Source: Dipteronia dyeriana (taxonomy: Eukaryota > Streptophyta > Magnoliopsida > Sapindales > Sapindaceae). Taken from it: a DNA stretch of 64,000 bases. Below, in pieces: positions 24,872 to 36,559 of this stretch (positions are counted from its first letter, which is position 1; every line of letters begins with the position of its first letter). The position numbers and the translations under genes were made by a program. The notes below the pieces were generated by a model. That model was given only the letters and a program-made list of their open reading frames with translations, did no database searches and had not been told where the DNA came from. The stretch spans positions 9,195,768-9,259,767 of the forward strand of contig CM065300.1 in assembly GCA_032871835.1 (NCBI GenBank), in the 5' to 3' direction.

Positions 24872-25149
24872 CGACTGATGATTGGATTCCCTGAAGTCCA
24901 GATGACACACCATAAAATTTGGGTAGAAATTAACTCACCTTCTGTTACACATACCTCTATCGAGCCCATATCCTTAAACCACAGTCCTCCAAAGCCTCCC
25001 GAAAGGCCGATACATAACGCCAATTTTAGCCATCCCACCAACTTTCTTAGAGTCGCATGGAATTTCATGAAATCTCCCATACAAACCCAAGGTAAATCAT
25101 ACATACCAGCAAGGTGACGAGGTGTAATATAATATAGGTTCTTGTACAT
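24872..25149 (-). pseudogene. LINE endonuclease-region fragment
   Basis: Minus-strand frame with LPWVCMGDF, the wording around a catalytic Asp of the plant LINE apurinic-type endonuclease (LPWLCMGDFN), and GLSGGFGGLWF, which resembles SGRSGGLALLW normally found on the amino-terminal side of it. The order of the two words is inverted relative to the family, so the fragment is either rearranged or one match is fortuitous. A poly-A-like run follows. Confidence 0.5.
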
Positions 25150-25528
25150 TTAATAATAAAAAAAAAAAACTTAAAAGAGAAAGAAAAATGAAATAACAAA
25201 TGTGACTGTTGAGATGTAGAAGAAAAAAAATTAAGAGTAAAAGAAAAATTAAATGAGGAGAGAGAATAAAATGAAAAATAAATATTAGGTGAGAGGAAAT
25301 ACAAATATTAAAAAACAATAACAAAGTGAATTAAAGACCATTAGATTTGAACCATTCAAAGACCTACCATTTAAGTGACACAAAAGACTGTCAAATCCTG
25401 TCTAAAAAATTGTGGCCATAAATCCTACATTCCTACCCTATATTATATATTAAAATTATTTGCCTCATACATGATTGAATTGAATAAAATAACATTATTA
25501 TATTTCATTCATTACTTATTTACTACTC

Positions 25529-25722
25529 AAGAATAAAATGAAAGAGGCTAAATTTCATAAAAAAAAAAAATTCAAGGAAGGGAATTTGATTTAAGTTCCC
25601 CTTCCCAATTAAAATCAGCTTATTTCAAGAATAAAATGAAAGAGGCTAAATTTCATAAAAAAAAATATAAAAAATCAAGGAAGGGAATTTGATTTAAGTT
25701 CCCCTTCCCAATTAAAATCAAC
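25529..25722. repeat. Tandem duplication, about 98 bp
   Basis: Two adjacent near-identical units (about 25529-25626 and 25627-25722). Each contains agaataaaatgaaagaggc and aaggaagggaatttgattt, then ttccccttcccaattaaaatca. They differ mainly in the length of an A run. Non-coding. Confidence 0.85.
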
Positions 25723-27818
25723 TTATTTTATAATTTTGACATAAAATGATATTTGATAAAACTTTCAGAAGTGATTAATAGATAATCTGGTAAGTTTTGA
25801 TAGTGATTTTGAGAAGTGAGTAGATAGTTACTTTTTAATAGTACTCATGAAATAATCTATTCAACATTTAATGAATTTTTTAAAATATCATTATTACTCT
25901 TATGGAATCAAGTTAAAATCTTTTATACATCTTATTTCATCTCAAAATTAAATATTTTACTTAAATATTGATTTGATTTATAAAATCTTTTAAAAATATT
26001 TGTATTGTTCTTATGGTTTTTTTTTTTCTAATTTAAATATTGATTATATATATATATATATATACATAATTAATTAATTAAAAAAATGAAGAAGAGTTCT
26101 AAAATTGTGTGTATTTTAGTCATTGTAACTTTCAACACTTTTACAATAAAATTACCAAACATATGTATACTGCTTTTGAGTTATACAGTAGTTTTAAAAA
26201 TACAATTAACCAAACATATGTTGATTAATTTCACAGCTGATTATTCCTTCAGTACATCTAACAGTGATTATTATAAAAGTTATAGTAATATCAAACTTTA
26301 CCTTAACTCCTAAGTGACACTTAATAATTTGATTCCCAACTGATTTTATGTTTATTTTTACTCATTAGAATTACTGATCAATAAAAGCACCTTTGGTGGG
26401 TTGGGTTCATCATAGAAAGATTCGAACGACAATTTATTGTTTTATTTTTTTAAAGAAGAAGAAGTAATTTTAGAGAATAATTTATAATTTTCAAAGGTAA
26501 AAACAAATAGTTTTTTGGGTGGCAGACATGGGCATGGGCTATGGCTGGGCCCTAAATCATCCACCTGTGGCGGAATCACTAATCACCAATATGGGGTTGT
26601 TCTCAGCAACATCGTGTTGGTTGTTGGACTCATTACTCTTACAATCAATAGCTCATGGAAAAACTTTGATTGGAGCCATTACTTCAGCTTTCTTCTAAGC
26701 TTTAATTTATTTTTTTTTTAAAACTCGACTGTAAAAAATTCACTTTTTTATAATTAAATAACAAAGCACAAGTTTTAAATGTGTTTAGAAAAAATTGTGA
26801 ATCTGGAACAGCTAGCTAAGAGTAACCAAAAAAGCTTCACTAGCTGGGAAACAACCACGAAGCCCAGAGAAGTGCTTTCGAAAAAGCCCACTTTTAATCT
26901 ACACTGTCGCAGACTCATCCAAGGTAAAGTCTCTCCTTTTTATTTAAGGTCCAAAAACTCAAAACAAATATGCCAAACCCAAAATATATGTCCACGGTCC
27001 ACCCCAATTCATTAAATTAAAACAACTATTCAGATAAGATGATTGGATGCTCAACATTATTGTGCGTATACTAATTTTTTCTTTTTTCTTTTTTCATTTT
27101 CCTTTTTAAATAGAACTATTGTTGGGACCTGTTAAGATGGTTCAGAATACTATTCCCACTATCAGGGAGAGGTTATATATAGATTACAACTCTCACAATC
27201 AGAGGGGTTACTCACACAAACCGGGAGAAAACTTCCACACATACTTGTAAAGTACGTATTGGTGAAACTTGAACTCTCTGACCACTTGATGTAAAGAAGA
27301 TGCACAACCATCTTTGCTAAGGGGTGATGTTCTTATGCGTATACGTAAAAATAAAACTTAAATTCTGATTATTGCGTTTACTAAAAAAGAATCAAATTTA
27401 AAGTGTAAAATTAAAACTTAAATTCTGACTATTGTGTTTACTAAGAGAGAATCAAATTATGTCGGTTCGATACACAACTCGGAAATTTAGTTTTTATCGA
27501 TAAGATTAATTAATTCGCCTTTCCTGTTAACTGTATTATTAACGAGTTCAGAGACTATTGATTAGGAACTTCAATCATTAATTACTATACCAAAACCATT
27601 ATTGCAATCAGAAATGTAAACATAATATGAATTTTTAATAATCAGATCTTATTGCATAATAGTTAAGGTCTTATTACATGAAACTATCACTGCAGGTTTG
27701 AGATTCCGATTCTCTAAGATTAGAGAATCACTTCAAATGACATTATGTATGAGGACCCGATTCTCTAATTAAGAGAGAACCACTTCTCTAACATTATGAA
27801 ACTATACCAAGTTAAACA
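25723..27818. other. Intergenic DNA downstream of KCS-B
   Basis: No supportable gene. Plus-strand frames at 26086-26313, 26515-26721 and 26779-27015 lack domains and fall in AT-rich or transposon-like sequence. A pair of direct repeats ttaaaattctgactattg.gtttactaa occurs near 27356-27395 and 27409-27450. Part of this stretch must be the KCS-B 3' untranslated region, but I see no clear poly-A signal. Confidence 0.4.
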
Positions 27819-30800
27819 TTAAACAGCAATTGTTGCAATTTTCGGGACATGAACCGGGAAATTGTTAATCTCTTCAATCCAAGGATTCTTCTCCTTTGCA
27901 GGATTAATGGTCCTCAATGCTCGCCACACAGCACTGTTACACTTGAAACCTGACCCGAATGCAATCTGCCAGGTCCGATCACCTTTTCGGATCCTTCCTT
28001 TGGCTTCAGAGTAAGCCAGTTCATACCACAAAGAGCTACTTGAAGTGTTACCAAACCTGTACAAAGTCATTCTTGAAGGCTCCATGTGCCACTCGGACAG
28101 CTCCAGGTTCTTCTCCAGCTCGTCTAACACCGCTCTCCCTCCCGCGTGTATGCAAAAATGCTCGAAAGCCAACTTGAAATCCGGAATGTATGGCTTGATC
28201 TTCATTTTGAAGATTTTTTTCACAACCAAAGTTGCGAAAAACAAGAGCTGCTCAGACATGGGAAGAACTAGTGGTCCGAGCGTTGTGATATTTGTTTTGA
28301 GAGCATCTCCAGCGACACTCATGAGGTCTTTTGAGAGGGAGACTCCAATGGATCTGTTGTCCTCATCCTCTTTTTGCATGACACAATTGTAGCAATTATC
28401 GTCCGCACCCTTGTGAGTTCGAATAGTGTGGAGAAGTTGATACTTTGAGCGGCGGCGATCTGATGATCGGTTGGAGAGGAGTATGGCTGCACCACCAACG
28501 CGAAATAAGCAGTTTGTGACAAGCATGGACCGCTCATTGCCTTCATACCAGTTGAAAGTGATGTTCTCTGTGCTGACCACTAGCGCATAGGAGTTGGGAT
28601 GTACCTGTTACATGGAGAGATCACCGTTAAAGAAATTTTAAGTCGATCAAAGATCAATGAGTATATATATATATATATATATATATTGAAGACTATTACA
28701 AAAATTGGGTATGTTGGGAGGGAGATACAGCTCAAACCTGTAATCCTACAGAGTTATAGTGCAGGAGTGAGCCAAGGCTGCTCAGGGGTATTTGAGACCT
28801 TAGATGATAATTTAAAATGAGATGGAAATCTGTTTAAAAATAATAATAATAAGTAGATTTAACATTGAATCTTAAAAATTGGATGATGAAGATCCAGATC
28901 TTTACTAATCCCTATCAAGTCTCCATAAAGAGCCAATTTGGATCTCCATGACAAGGCGATCCTGATCTCCATGAAGATCGCTCTATGAAAAGCCGATCTG
29001 GATACCCAAAGGTTGGTCTCCATCCAGGGAGGAGGAGGAGTCCCCATAGGAGCCAATGGGCAATGGCTCTCTTCCTTGAAAAAAAGTTATAAAATTTCCA
29101 TATAAAAGATTAAAAGGTTTTAAAAATTATAAAATTGGCATTATATTTTAAAAGTTTTTTTTTTTTTTGCAGCCCTTTAAATTTTTTTATTTTTGAGTTT
29201 CTAGTTCCGCTGAGATCTTCAACGGTGACTGAAATTCATCTCTTGTAATTATATATATAAATATGGCAATTAACCTTTTTTAAAATTCTAAATTGTTTGA
29301 AACTTTTATAAAATGATCAAATTATTCCTTACATTTTTCCCATGTGTAAAATTAGTCCCTCTAATTAAATTTCATCGGTTAACTTTAATTTTTAATTGTA
29401 TAGGAGTAAAATTGTCATTTGCTCCTAAACAATATAATAAGAACAAATACGCTGTTTTTTTTAACATGTATATATTTTATTTTGTTTATGGGTTTAAATT
29501 TTTGAATAATTTTGGCAACAGTACTTGTATAATATTAATTAAAAAAAACAATTATATAAATGATAAAAATTTAAACTGGAAATGAATGGTAACTTTATTT
29601 ATAAAATAAAGGTAAAAATGATATTATCTTATTACAATATTTTTAGATTTTTTTAGAAAATTCTAATTAAAAATGTACAAATAGTATTTTATTAATAATA
29701 TTTTTAAAATTTTGTTGTAATTATAATGGTGAATTCAATACATAAAAGATACAATAATTTTACTATAATATGACAAATAAAAGGTATTTACGTATTTTAA
29801 CTACAAATAATACAGTTAAAAAGATCAATTTAGTCACTTTTAAAAAGATAGGTACTAATTTAGTATCTTGAAAAAATGTGAGGATTATTATATATGTAAT
29901 ATTTTTATCTTTAGTATATATTAATATAAAATACATCCATGCATTATAAGTGGAACATAAATTATGAATATACACCGATAAATATATGTAGATTGAATCA
30001 AAATAATTGAATCTAATGGTTCACATGTAAATCATTGATAAATATTTATTAGTATGAGAGAAAATTGAAGTTATATATATATATACACTAAAATATTGAG
30101 AATGAGATGAAAAGACATAAATATCCCTTTTACCATTAATTTGACTAAACCCAACTAACAATAAGTGATGCATGTGTCAATCAAAAGACGTAGAAAAAAA
30201 ATGCTAACTCAATGAGTTATGATGTAATTTGCCCTTTATTTTATGAGAAGAGAATTAACTTATATAAAAATCAAATCTCTATAAATAAAAATTCAAAAGA
30301 AAATAAAAATCGGTCTTCCAAATTTTTATCATAATTGATACCAGTGTCTTTAAAAAAAAATGCAAACTCTGATGTAATTTGCTCCTTATTTTATGCGAAC
30401 AGAATTAACTTATATAAAAATCAAATCTCTATAAATTAGAAGTAAATAAAAAATAAAAACCGGCCTGCAAATTTTTATCACAGTTTTTTTTTTTGATATA
30501 TGACCTACAATTATAAAAATGCGATTTAGATCTCGGCTGATCTGATATTTTTCAAAAAAAGCATGTATGTAATTGGCGGTTGATAGACGATTATGAAAAC
30601 CAATCATATTTTACTATTTTACTGTATATTCATTACAATATTTATGTATCATGACTTATGAGATTAAAAGATCAGATCACGTATCAAAAAGATCCACATT
30701 CATAAAAATAAATAATAAAAATATGAGAATTGAGAAATAGTAAACCTGTAAAAGCTGTTTAGCAAGGTCAAGAGAAATAAGTCCAGCACTGCAACCCATG

Positions 30801-31477
30801 CCACCAAGATTATAGCTCAAAATGTTCCCTCTAAGCTTGTATCGATTCACAACCATTGCCGATAAAGATGGCGTCGGATTAAACAGACTGCTATTCACTA
30901 CAAGAATCCCAATATCTCTAGGCTTCACTCCAGTTTTAGCCAACAGCTCGTCGATCGCACCAACAATCACAGTCTCTGTCTCCTTCCTCGCATCAGCCAT
31001 TGACCTTCTATGAGGAATCTGCATCAACCCTTCAGGCCCGTAAGTCATTTGCCCAAAACCTGACCTCTCCAAGATTTTCTTTTTAAAAGCTATACTCTCT
31101 TCTGAGAACGTCCCTGTTCTTCGAACTATGCCCATGAAATATTCTTTAGTGCACAACCGAGCCGGTTCCGGTTTGTAACATGCAAAGTCAACCATGTAAA
31201 CTTTCCTGGGACGACTCATGAAGTAAATGGTTGATGTAAAGACAAACGCAACAGAGCATAGAATTGTTGTCACGAAACTGAGCTTGAGATTTTCTTGTAA
31301 TTTAATGAAATCATCGACTGATAGTGTCGAGAGATGAGTTATAACAACAACAAGGAGTGGTACGAGAAACATATAGAAAGCAGTGGAGATTAAATAATGG
31401 TAACCAAGCTTAACATATTTGAGTCTAACAGAGAGGAAGAAGTTTGGAAGATTTTTGTTCTCAGTAGTAGTAGCCAT
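27819..31477 (-). CDS. KCS: 3-ketoacyl-CoA synthase KCS-B (KCS11-like)
   Basis: Second very-long-chain fatty acid elongase condensing enzyme, a tandem paralogue of KCS-A in the same orientation. Exon 1 is 30746-31477 and exon 2 is 27819-28604. The intron (28605-30745, GT at 30745-30744, AG at 28606-28605) is at the same phase-0 position as in KCS-A but 2141 nt long. The product has 505 residues with two hydrophobic segments near 29-49 and 66-87 and the FAE1/CUT1-type condensing domain. Active-site residues are Cys229, His397 and Asn430. The start ATG is followed by ATTTENKN, against ADENKN in KCS-A. By eye the last 370 or so residues are about 95% identical to KCS-A, the first 135 far less. 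No frame break is seen, so the gene looks functional. Confidence 0.95.
28605..30745 (-). other. Expanded intron of KCS-B
   Basis: The donor side (gttTACTATTTCTCA on the minus strand) and the acceptor side (ATGTAACAG) match the short KCS-A intron, so about 2 kb has been added between them. The insert is AT-rich, with a (TA)n run at 28662-28685 and tandem repeats at 30187-30482. At 28900-29080 a patch of repeated gatctccatgaagatc-like phrases occurs. No coding frame with a domain is present. Confidence 0.8.
30187..30482. repeat. Tandem duplication in KCS-B intron
   Basis: Units at about 30187-30345 and 30350-30482 share gatgtaatttgc, cttattttatg.gaa.agaattaac and ttatataaaaatcaaatctc, then a cgg(t/c)ct..caaatttttatca ending. 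About 150 bp per unit. Confidence 0.7.
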
Positions 31478-32270
31478 TATTACAGAGCAAAGACACTCTG
31501 TAATATATTGATCACAGCCACTACACTACACTCTGCTAGCTCAACGTTTGAAGAGTAGGAGAAATATTAAAATAGTTGATTTGAAGTGGTAGTGTTTTTT
31601 GTGCCTTAAAAAACAAGTTATTGTTGTAAACAGCTGTTATTGCTTCCCACACTTGGCCAACTTTGAGTATATACATGTCTTGTAATGGCAAAGCTTGCAC
31701 TGTTATACATCTATTTGACACACACCTAGCAATATTATGTATATACATGTCTTGTAATGGCAATGATTACACATCTATGTATATATGGTTTGAGACATGC
31801 ATGGAGACATATGTCAAAAGATAAAGTTGTATTAGTTGTACATCTACACCACTTTTGTAAACTACAAATGTTAAAAGAATCTCACGTGAAACTAAAGAAA
31901 TAATGAGATGAATTTTTTTAAAATATGAAAAGTAAAATAAAAAAAAGATAGAATAGTCTTTTGATTGTAAGGTTATTTTTATATTTTACTAACAATAAAT
32001 ATTAAACAAAATTATATAAAAAATATGTAAATTTAACATGGTATCAAAAAAAAATCTACAGATGTAAAAAAAAAAAAGAGGTGAAAAGAAGGAAAGTGCG
32101 AGTATGATCGATAGCTTGACAAGAAAAAAAAAAGTTAAAGAAAGAAAGTGTGAGTATTATCCATGAGTTGAAAGACGATGAGAGTTTCACGGGAATTTCA
32201 AACTAAGGTGAAAAAAGAGGAAAGTGCGACTATAATGCGTTGAAAGATAGAACGAGTTTTATATATGAGA
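31478..32270 (-). promoter_or_regulatory. KCS-B leader/upstream region with apparent insertion
   Basis: The 80 bp next to the KCS-B start codon and the 60 bp around the TATA-like site at 32271 both resemble the corresponding KCS-A sequence, but the two are about 530 bp further apart here. The extra sequence has a short direct repeat tatacatgtcttgtaatggcaa (about 31670 and 31742) and a segment (31801-31860) with a relative at 37450-38310. If the TATA site is used, KCS-B has a long leader or an untranslated intron. Confidence 0.45.
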
Positions 32271-32277
32271 ATTTATA
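32271..32277 (-). promoter_or_regulatory. Probable TATA box of KCS-B
   Basis: TATAAAT on the minus strand, 794 nt upstream of the KCS-B start. The match to the KCS-A core region at 7288-7294 extends over about 50 bp, which is the main evidence. Another site nearer the gene may be used. Confidence 0.4.
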
Positions 32278-32751
32278 GACAGAATGAGAAGGGGAAGGAG
32301 GCAAGGAGCAACTTACAACCCCAGTACCCCACCAAACCACAACCAAAAATATAAAATGCTAATATTTTAGTCTTTAAATTATGCTTTAAACTCTCTCAAA
32401 TAGTAGCTCAAAACTATATAAACTAATAAAATACAGAAAACCGAGTGGTCAATCAAGTTAATCTGAAGTCATATATGAGGGACGTACAATGTACAATAGA
32501 TCCCATCCATTTATAAAAATTAGAAAAAGAGAAATTTATATTGACATATAAAAGTAACAAAAAGATACATATATCAATGAACTCTACATTTTTTTTTTAA
32601 TATTCCAATTTACAATGACAGTAACTGACTCGAACCTTTATACTTCAATATATTATATATAGACTAATTTTTTGAGTTTGGGACGTCGGTCAATTTTCAC
32701 ATCTAGCCACCTGCATATAAATATATAATGGCTGCCTACCATGAAGCTGAC

Positions 32752-32858
32752 ACTTGTTGACTTATTTTTTGAGTTTCGAGTGGTAAATTTTCACAGCTAG
32801 CCAGCTGCATATTGATAAGCCTATACACTCCGGCTCTTCTCAGACTCCAGGTGTGCAA
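32752..32858 (+). repeat. 107-bp direct repeat, left copy
   Basis: Starts acttgttgac and ends ccaggtgtgcaa. It differs at only three positions from 35558-35664. It ends exactly where the LTR of Athila copy 2 begins with TG. A shorter, more diverged relative lies at 32661-32716 (gactaattttttgagtttg...). Confidence 0.9.
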
Positions 32859-34404
32859 TGATAACTCCCATTTTTAAACTCGGTGTAGCCTCTATCTTCT
32901 GTCATTTACACTCGTTTATGAGTAAAAATTGAGTATTTAATGGTGTATTAAGCTTGTACAGGTGTCTCCAAGGTAATAGTGTAAAATTGAGAAAAGTTGG
33001 GACCAAAATGGAAGAATCGGAGTCATAGGCCACGGCTGGTGCTGGTGAGGCGCTACTCGACTAGCGCAACCCACACCAGCATAGAAAGATCAGTGGGGTT
33101 GCGCTGGTGAGGCGCCCAGCGCAACCCACACCAGCGTAGAAATATCAGTGGTGATGCGCTGGTGAGGCGCCACTCGACCAGCGCAACACCAGCGCAGCAG
33201 TACAACTCAGCATGACTTCTAGGGTTTCGTGCCTCATTCCTAAACCTATAAATACCCCTTCTTAAGCTATTTGAAGGACCTCTTGGATGACCCTAAGCTC
33301 AAAATCCTCCCTTTACAATCCAAAGCCCCAAAAACACAACCTTTCACCCAAACCCTTTACCTTCCACTCAAATCCTCCACCAAATCACTTCATCAAACCT
33401 CTAATCCATCATCCAAACTTCAACTCCACTCTACCAAACACTAAATACCCAACCTTCTCATCATTTTCCACTACAAAAACACAACCTTGGAGCAAGAAGG
33501 GAGCTTCAAGAGAAGGAGCAAGTAAAGCATAGTCCACCAACCAAGAGAGAGGATATCTACACTTAGTTTATTCTAAATCTTTCTTTCTTTCATTGTAGCA
33601 CTTATATTTGCTTATGGCTTGTATAAAAATCATATCTTTTGTAACCAATCCTTACATTATGAACTAAACTCATATTGGCTAAGGCCAAGATGAAACCTTT
33701 ACTATGATTTGCTAATGAAGACCACCACTTTATTCATATTGTTTGTGTTTATGTATATGTATTTCATGCTTTAATGTACATTGAGTGTCTAGCTAGCATT
33801 TGATGTGTATTTGGTTGGTGTGTGATGTACCGAGAGGAGAAGCACACAACGTGTTCGATGAAATGCATGATATAGGTCTAGTAAGGTAGAAATACTCAAG
33901 GCTAGTCTCTATGACTCATTTAGTGAACCACTAAGCTTAATGAACTTGTGTGCATTTCGGATGACCATCGAGAGATAGGTTATTCGTGCATATAAGTGTT
34001 GTCTCTATAACTCGAGAGAGAGTAGAGACTAATTGAGAGTATCACGAGTCTACAATTGCATTTGCATAATTTATTCATAATGGTGTATCTATAAATTGGT
34101 GATGATTAGTTAGGTGGATTCAAGGTCTTAGCCTAAGTTCCTAATAGCAATACAAACACTTGCTTGTGTGTGACCTTGTCTTGTTTGCTTGTGGTTAAGT
34201 TTCATTAGTAGCATTCTAGGAGTAGTTTATAGTTAATTAGTGTTAGTCGTATGATTGAATAATCAAATATTTGCTTGTTTAAATAGTAGTCTAATCAATC
34301 AATTGTGGTAATCAATTCATCAATCCTCATGAAACGAATCTTATTTATCATTGTACTACTCCCACGGCTCCGTACTATTGCGGGTGCTCATTTAAGAGAG
34401 GTCA
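32859..34404 (+). mobile_element. Athila-type Gypsy 5' LTR, copy 2 (complete)
   Basis: A 1546-bp LTR starting TGATAAC and ending GGTCA, followed after five bases by the tRNA-Asp-type primer binding site (34410-34430). Three GC-rich modules with cgctggtgaggcgcc and ccagcgcaac occupy about 33033-33205. They stand out from the AT-rich background, and each can fold on itself through cgctggt/accagcg. A TATA box (TATAAATA, 33247-33254) follows within 50 bp. The frame at 33287-33532 lies in the leader part and has no domain. Confidence 0.8.
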
Positions 34405-34529
34405 ATTTTTGGCACCGCTACCGGGGATTGTACGGTTTATTGATATCACTACTAGTTGATTCATTACTAATTTAGACTTTTTACTTTGTGTTCATTTTCT
34501 TGCTCTTGTAGGCGGTTGCTCTTGTATGC

Positions 34530-35557
34530 ATCATAGTACAAGGAGTAACAATTTACAGGATTTGAAGTTCGATCCGGATATTGAGGGAATAACCCGGAGA
34601 AATAGAAGAATTCGAAGGCTAACAATGGAAGACGGAGTGGGGGATCAAGATCCTATACCAGATGCAGCCCAATGAGGGTAAAATGAGCCAAATAGAGAAG
34701 ATGAGAGGGCCATGAGAGATTATGTGATGCCAATGGTGGATTCAAATGTATCACCAATTCAACTCCCAACGATAGCCGCGAACAACTTTGAGATCAAATC
34801 CCATGTCTTTCAAATGTTGACAATGATGGGACAATTTGGTGGTTTACCAAGTGAAGACCCCAACGGGCATTTAAGGAATTTTGATCAAATTTGCTCAACA
34901 TTCAAGATCAACGGGGCTACGGACAATGCAATTCGGTTGAGGATCTTCCCTTTTTCATTGAAGGACCGAGCTAAGGCTTTGTATGATTCATTGGCACCAG
35001 GATCGATTACTACTTGGGATGAGTTGGCCCAATCATTCTTAAGCAAGTACTTCCCTCCCGGAAAGGTGGCACAATTGATGAATGAAATTCATGAATTCTC
35101 CCAATTCGAATCGGAATCTTTGTATGAAGCATGGGAGAGATACAAGGAGTTGTTAAGAAAATGTTCATGTCATGGGAGACCGAAATGGTCAATTGTAGAG
35201 AAATTCTACCGGGGTATGAACTTGTCCACTCGTCAATTTGTGGATGCTTCGGCGGGTGGTTCTTTGATGAACAAGTAGATGGATGCAGCTTATGACTTAA
35301 TTGAAGAAATATCAATTGCAAATAGCCATTGGGGGGATGACCGAAAGGTACCAAGGAATGCACCCAGCGTGGTGGCAGTTGATCAAATCGAGGCTTTGTC
35401 CAACAAATTGAGCAAATTGGCAAGCTCTAGTACAACCCAAGTGAATATGGTGAGTTGTGATTGGTGTTCGGGGCCTCATGCAAGTGTAGATTGTCAAGCC
35501 TTAAACCCATTCGCAAACGGATCCACAGAACAAGTTTCCTTTGTGAACTACAACAAA
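34530..35557 (+). pseudogene. Athila-type gag fragment, copy 2
   Basis: Second copy of the Athila-like gag. It keeps the Trp codon in SLYEAWERYKELL that is a stop in copy 1. It has its own breaks: TGA at about 34674-34676 before the main frame and TAG at 35276-35278 within the MNK.MDAAYD segment. The readable parts are 34712-35278 and 35279-35566. The end AQVN/TQVNMVSCDWCSG and ASVDC is a Cys-rich word before the usual zinc knuckle. Homology to copy 1 ends at aactacaac (35554), a few bases before the right 107-bp repeat begins. No pol follows. Confidence 0.85.
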
Positions 35558-35664
35558 ACTTGTTGACTAATTTTTTGAGTTTCGGGTGGTAAATTTTCAC
35601 AGCTAGCCAACTGCATATTGATAAGCCTATACACTCCGGCTCTTCTCAGACTCCAGGTGTGCAA
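35558..35664 (+). repeat. 107-bp direct repeat, right copy
   Basis: Repeats 32752-32858 with three mismatches and lies directly at the broken 3' end of Athila copy 2. The element fragment is therefore enclosed by a direct repeat far longer than the usual 5-bp target duplication. Confidence 0.9.
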
Positions 35665-36559
35665 CCAATTAGCATGATAAGTATTAAAACTGATATAAGA
35701 AATGGTGGTAGGCTGAGTTCGTATACAGGGGTTTATTCTACAAATACTCTTGATAAACAACATCTGTCATCTGATGATGATCAAGCTGGTTAAAGGTGGT
35801 TAGATTATGGTTAAGCAATAGTTGGTTAATTAACAGACTTAGTTAATTAACCATAGTTAAAATAACAGTAATTTGATGTGGATTTGTTAGTTGTTAGAAA
35901 TAGTAGAAGATTCATGGAATTAGAATCATTCACTGATATATATACCAGACGTTGTAAGTGTTAGCGGATTACGCGGAAGCATTGCTAGATAAAACACAAA
36001 CAAACTATAGTAAAATAAAAGAATTAAGATGATGGAAATAAATCTAATCACACACACGATAATAATTTTACGTGGAAACCCGAATCGAAAAAAAATCACG
36101 GCCGTCAGAACGACAAGAGAAAGTTTCACTATGTAGTAAATTGTTACATCCACACTCAAGATCCTCTCTCTAAAATACCTCTCTCTAAAATACCTCAAAC
36201 CCAATTACACACAATGCTCTCTTGAGATCTCTCTTTGTATTTGTTGATTTACTCCACCACCAATATCCTAGTTATTATGGTCTATTTATATGAATTATAG
36301 GGAGTATAAGATAAAAGGAAATCATACTCCTAAACGTATAATAATTACTTGTTCCACATAAATATTATTTCCTATTTATGACAAGTCTTATTGTTTAAAA
36401 GAAATCATTTTCTTTTAAGTACAAGACTTTCCTATTCTGATTAGTACAAGAACTTCCAGAAGAAAACATCTTTCCTATTTTAGTGCAACATTCATATTTG
36501 GGCAGAACCCACCATTGATGTGGTTCGGGTCGCGGTTGGCCACCCACGCCCTACACCAC
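35665..36559. other. Intergenic DNA, possible LTR remnant
   Basis: No gene. Between about 35945 and 36480 the minus strand has features of a plant LTR: a CT/GA-rich leader-like region (ctctctctaaaatacc twice) and acgtggaaaccc wording often seen in Copia LTRs. I cannot place the ends. Confidence 0.35.
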
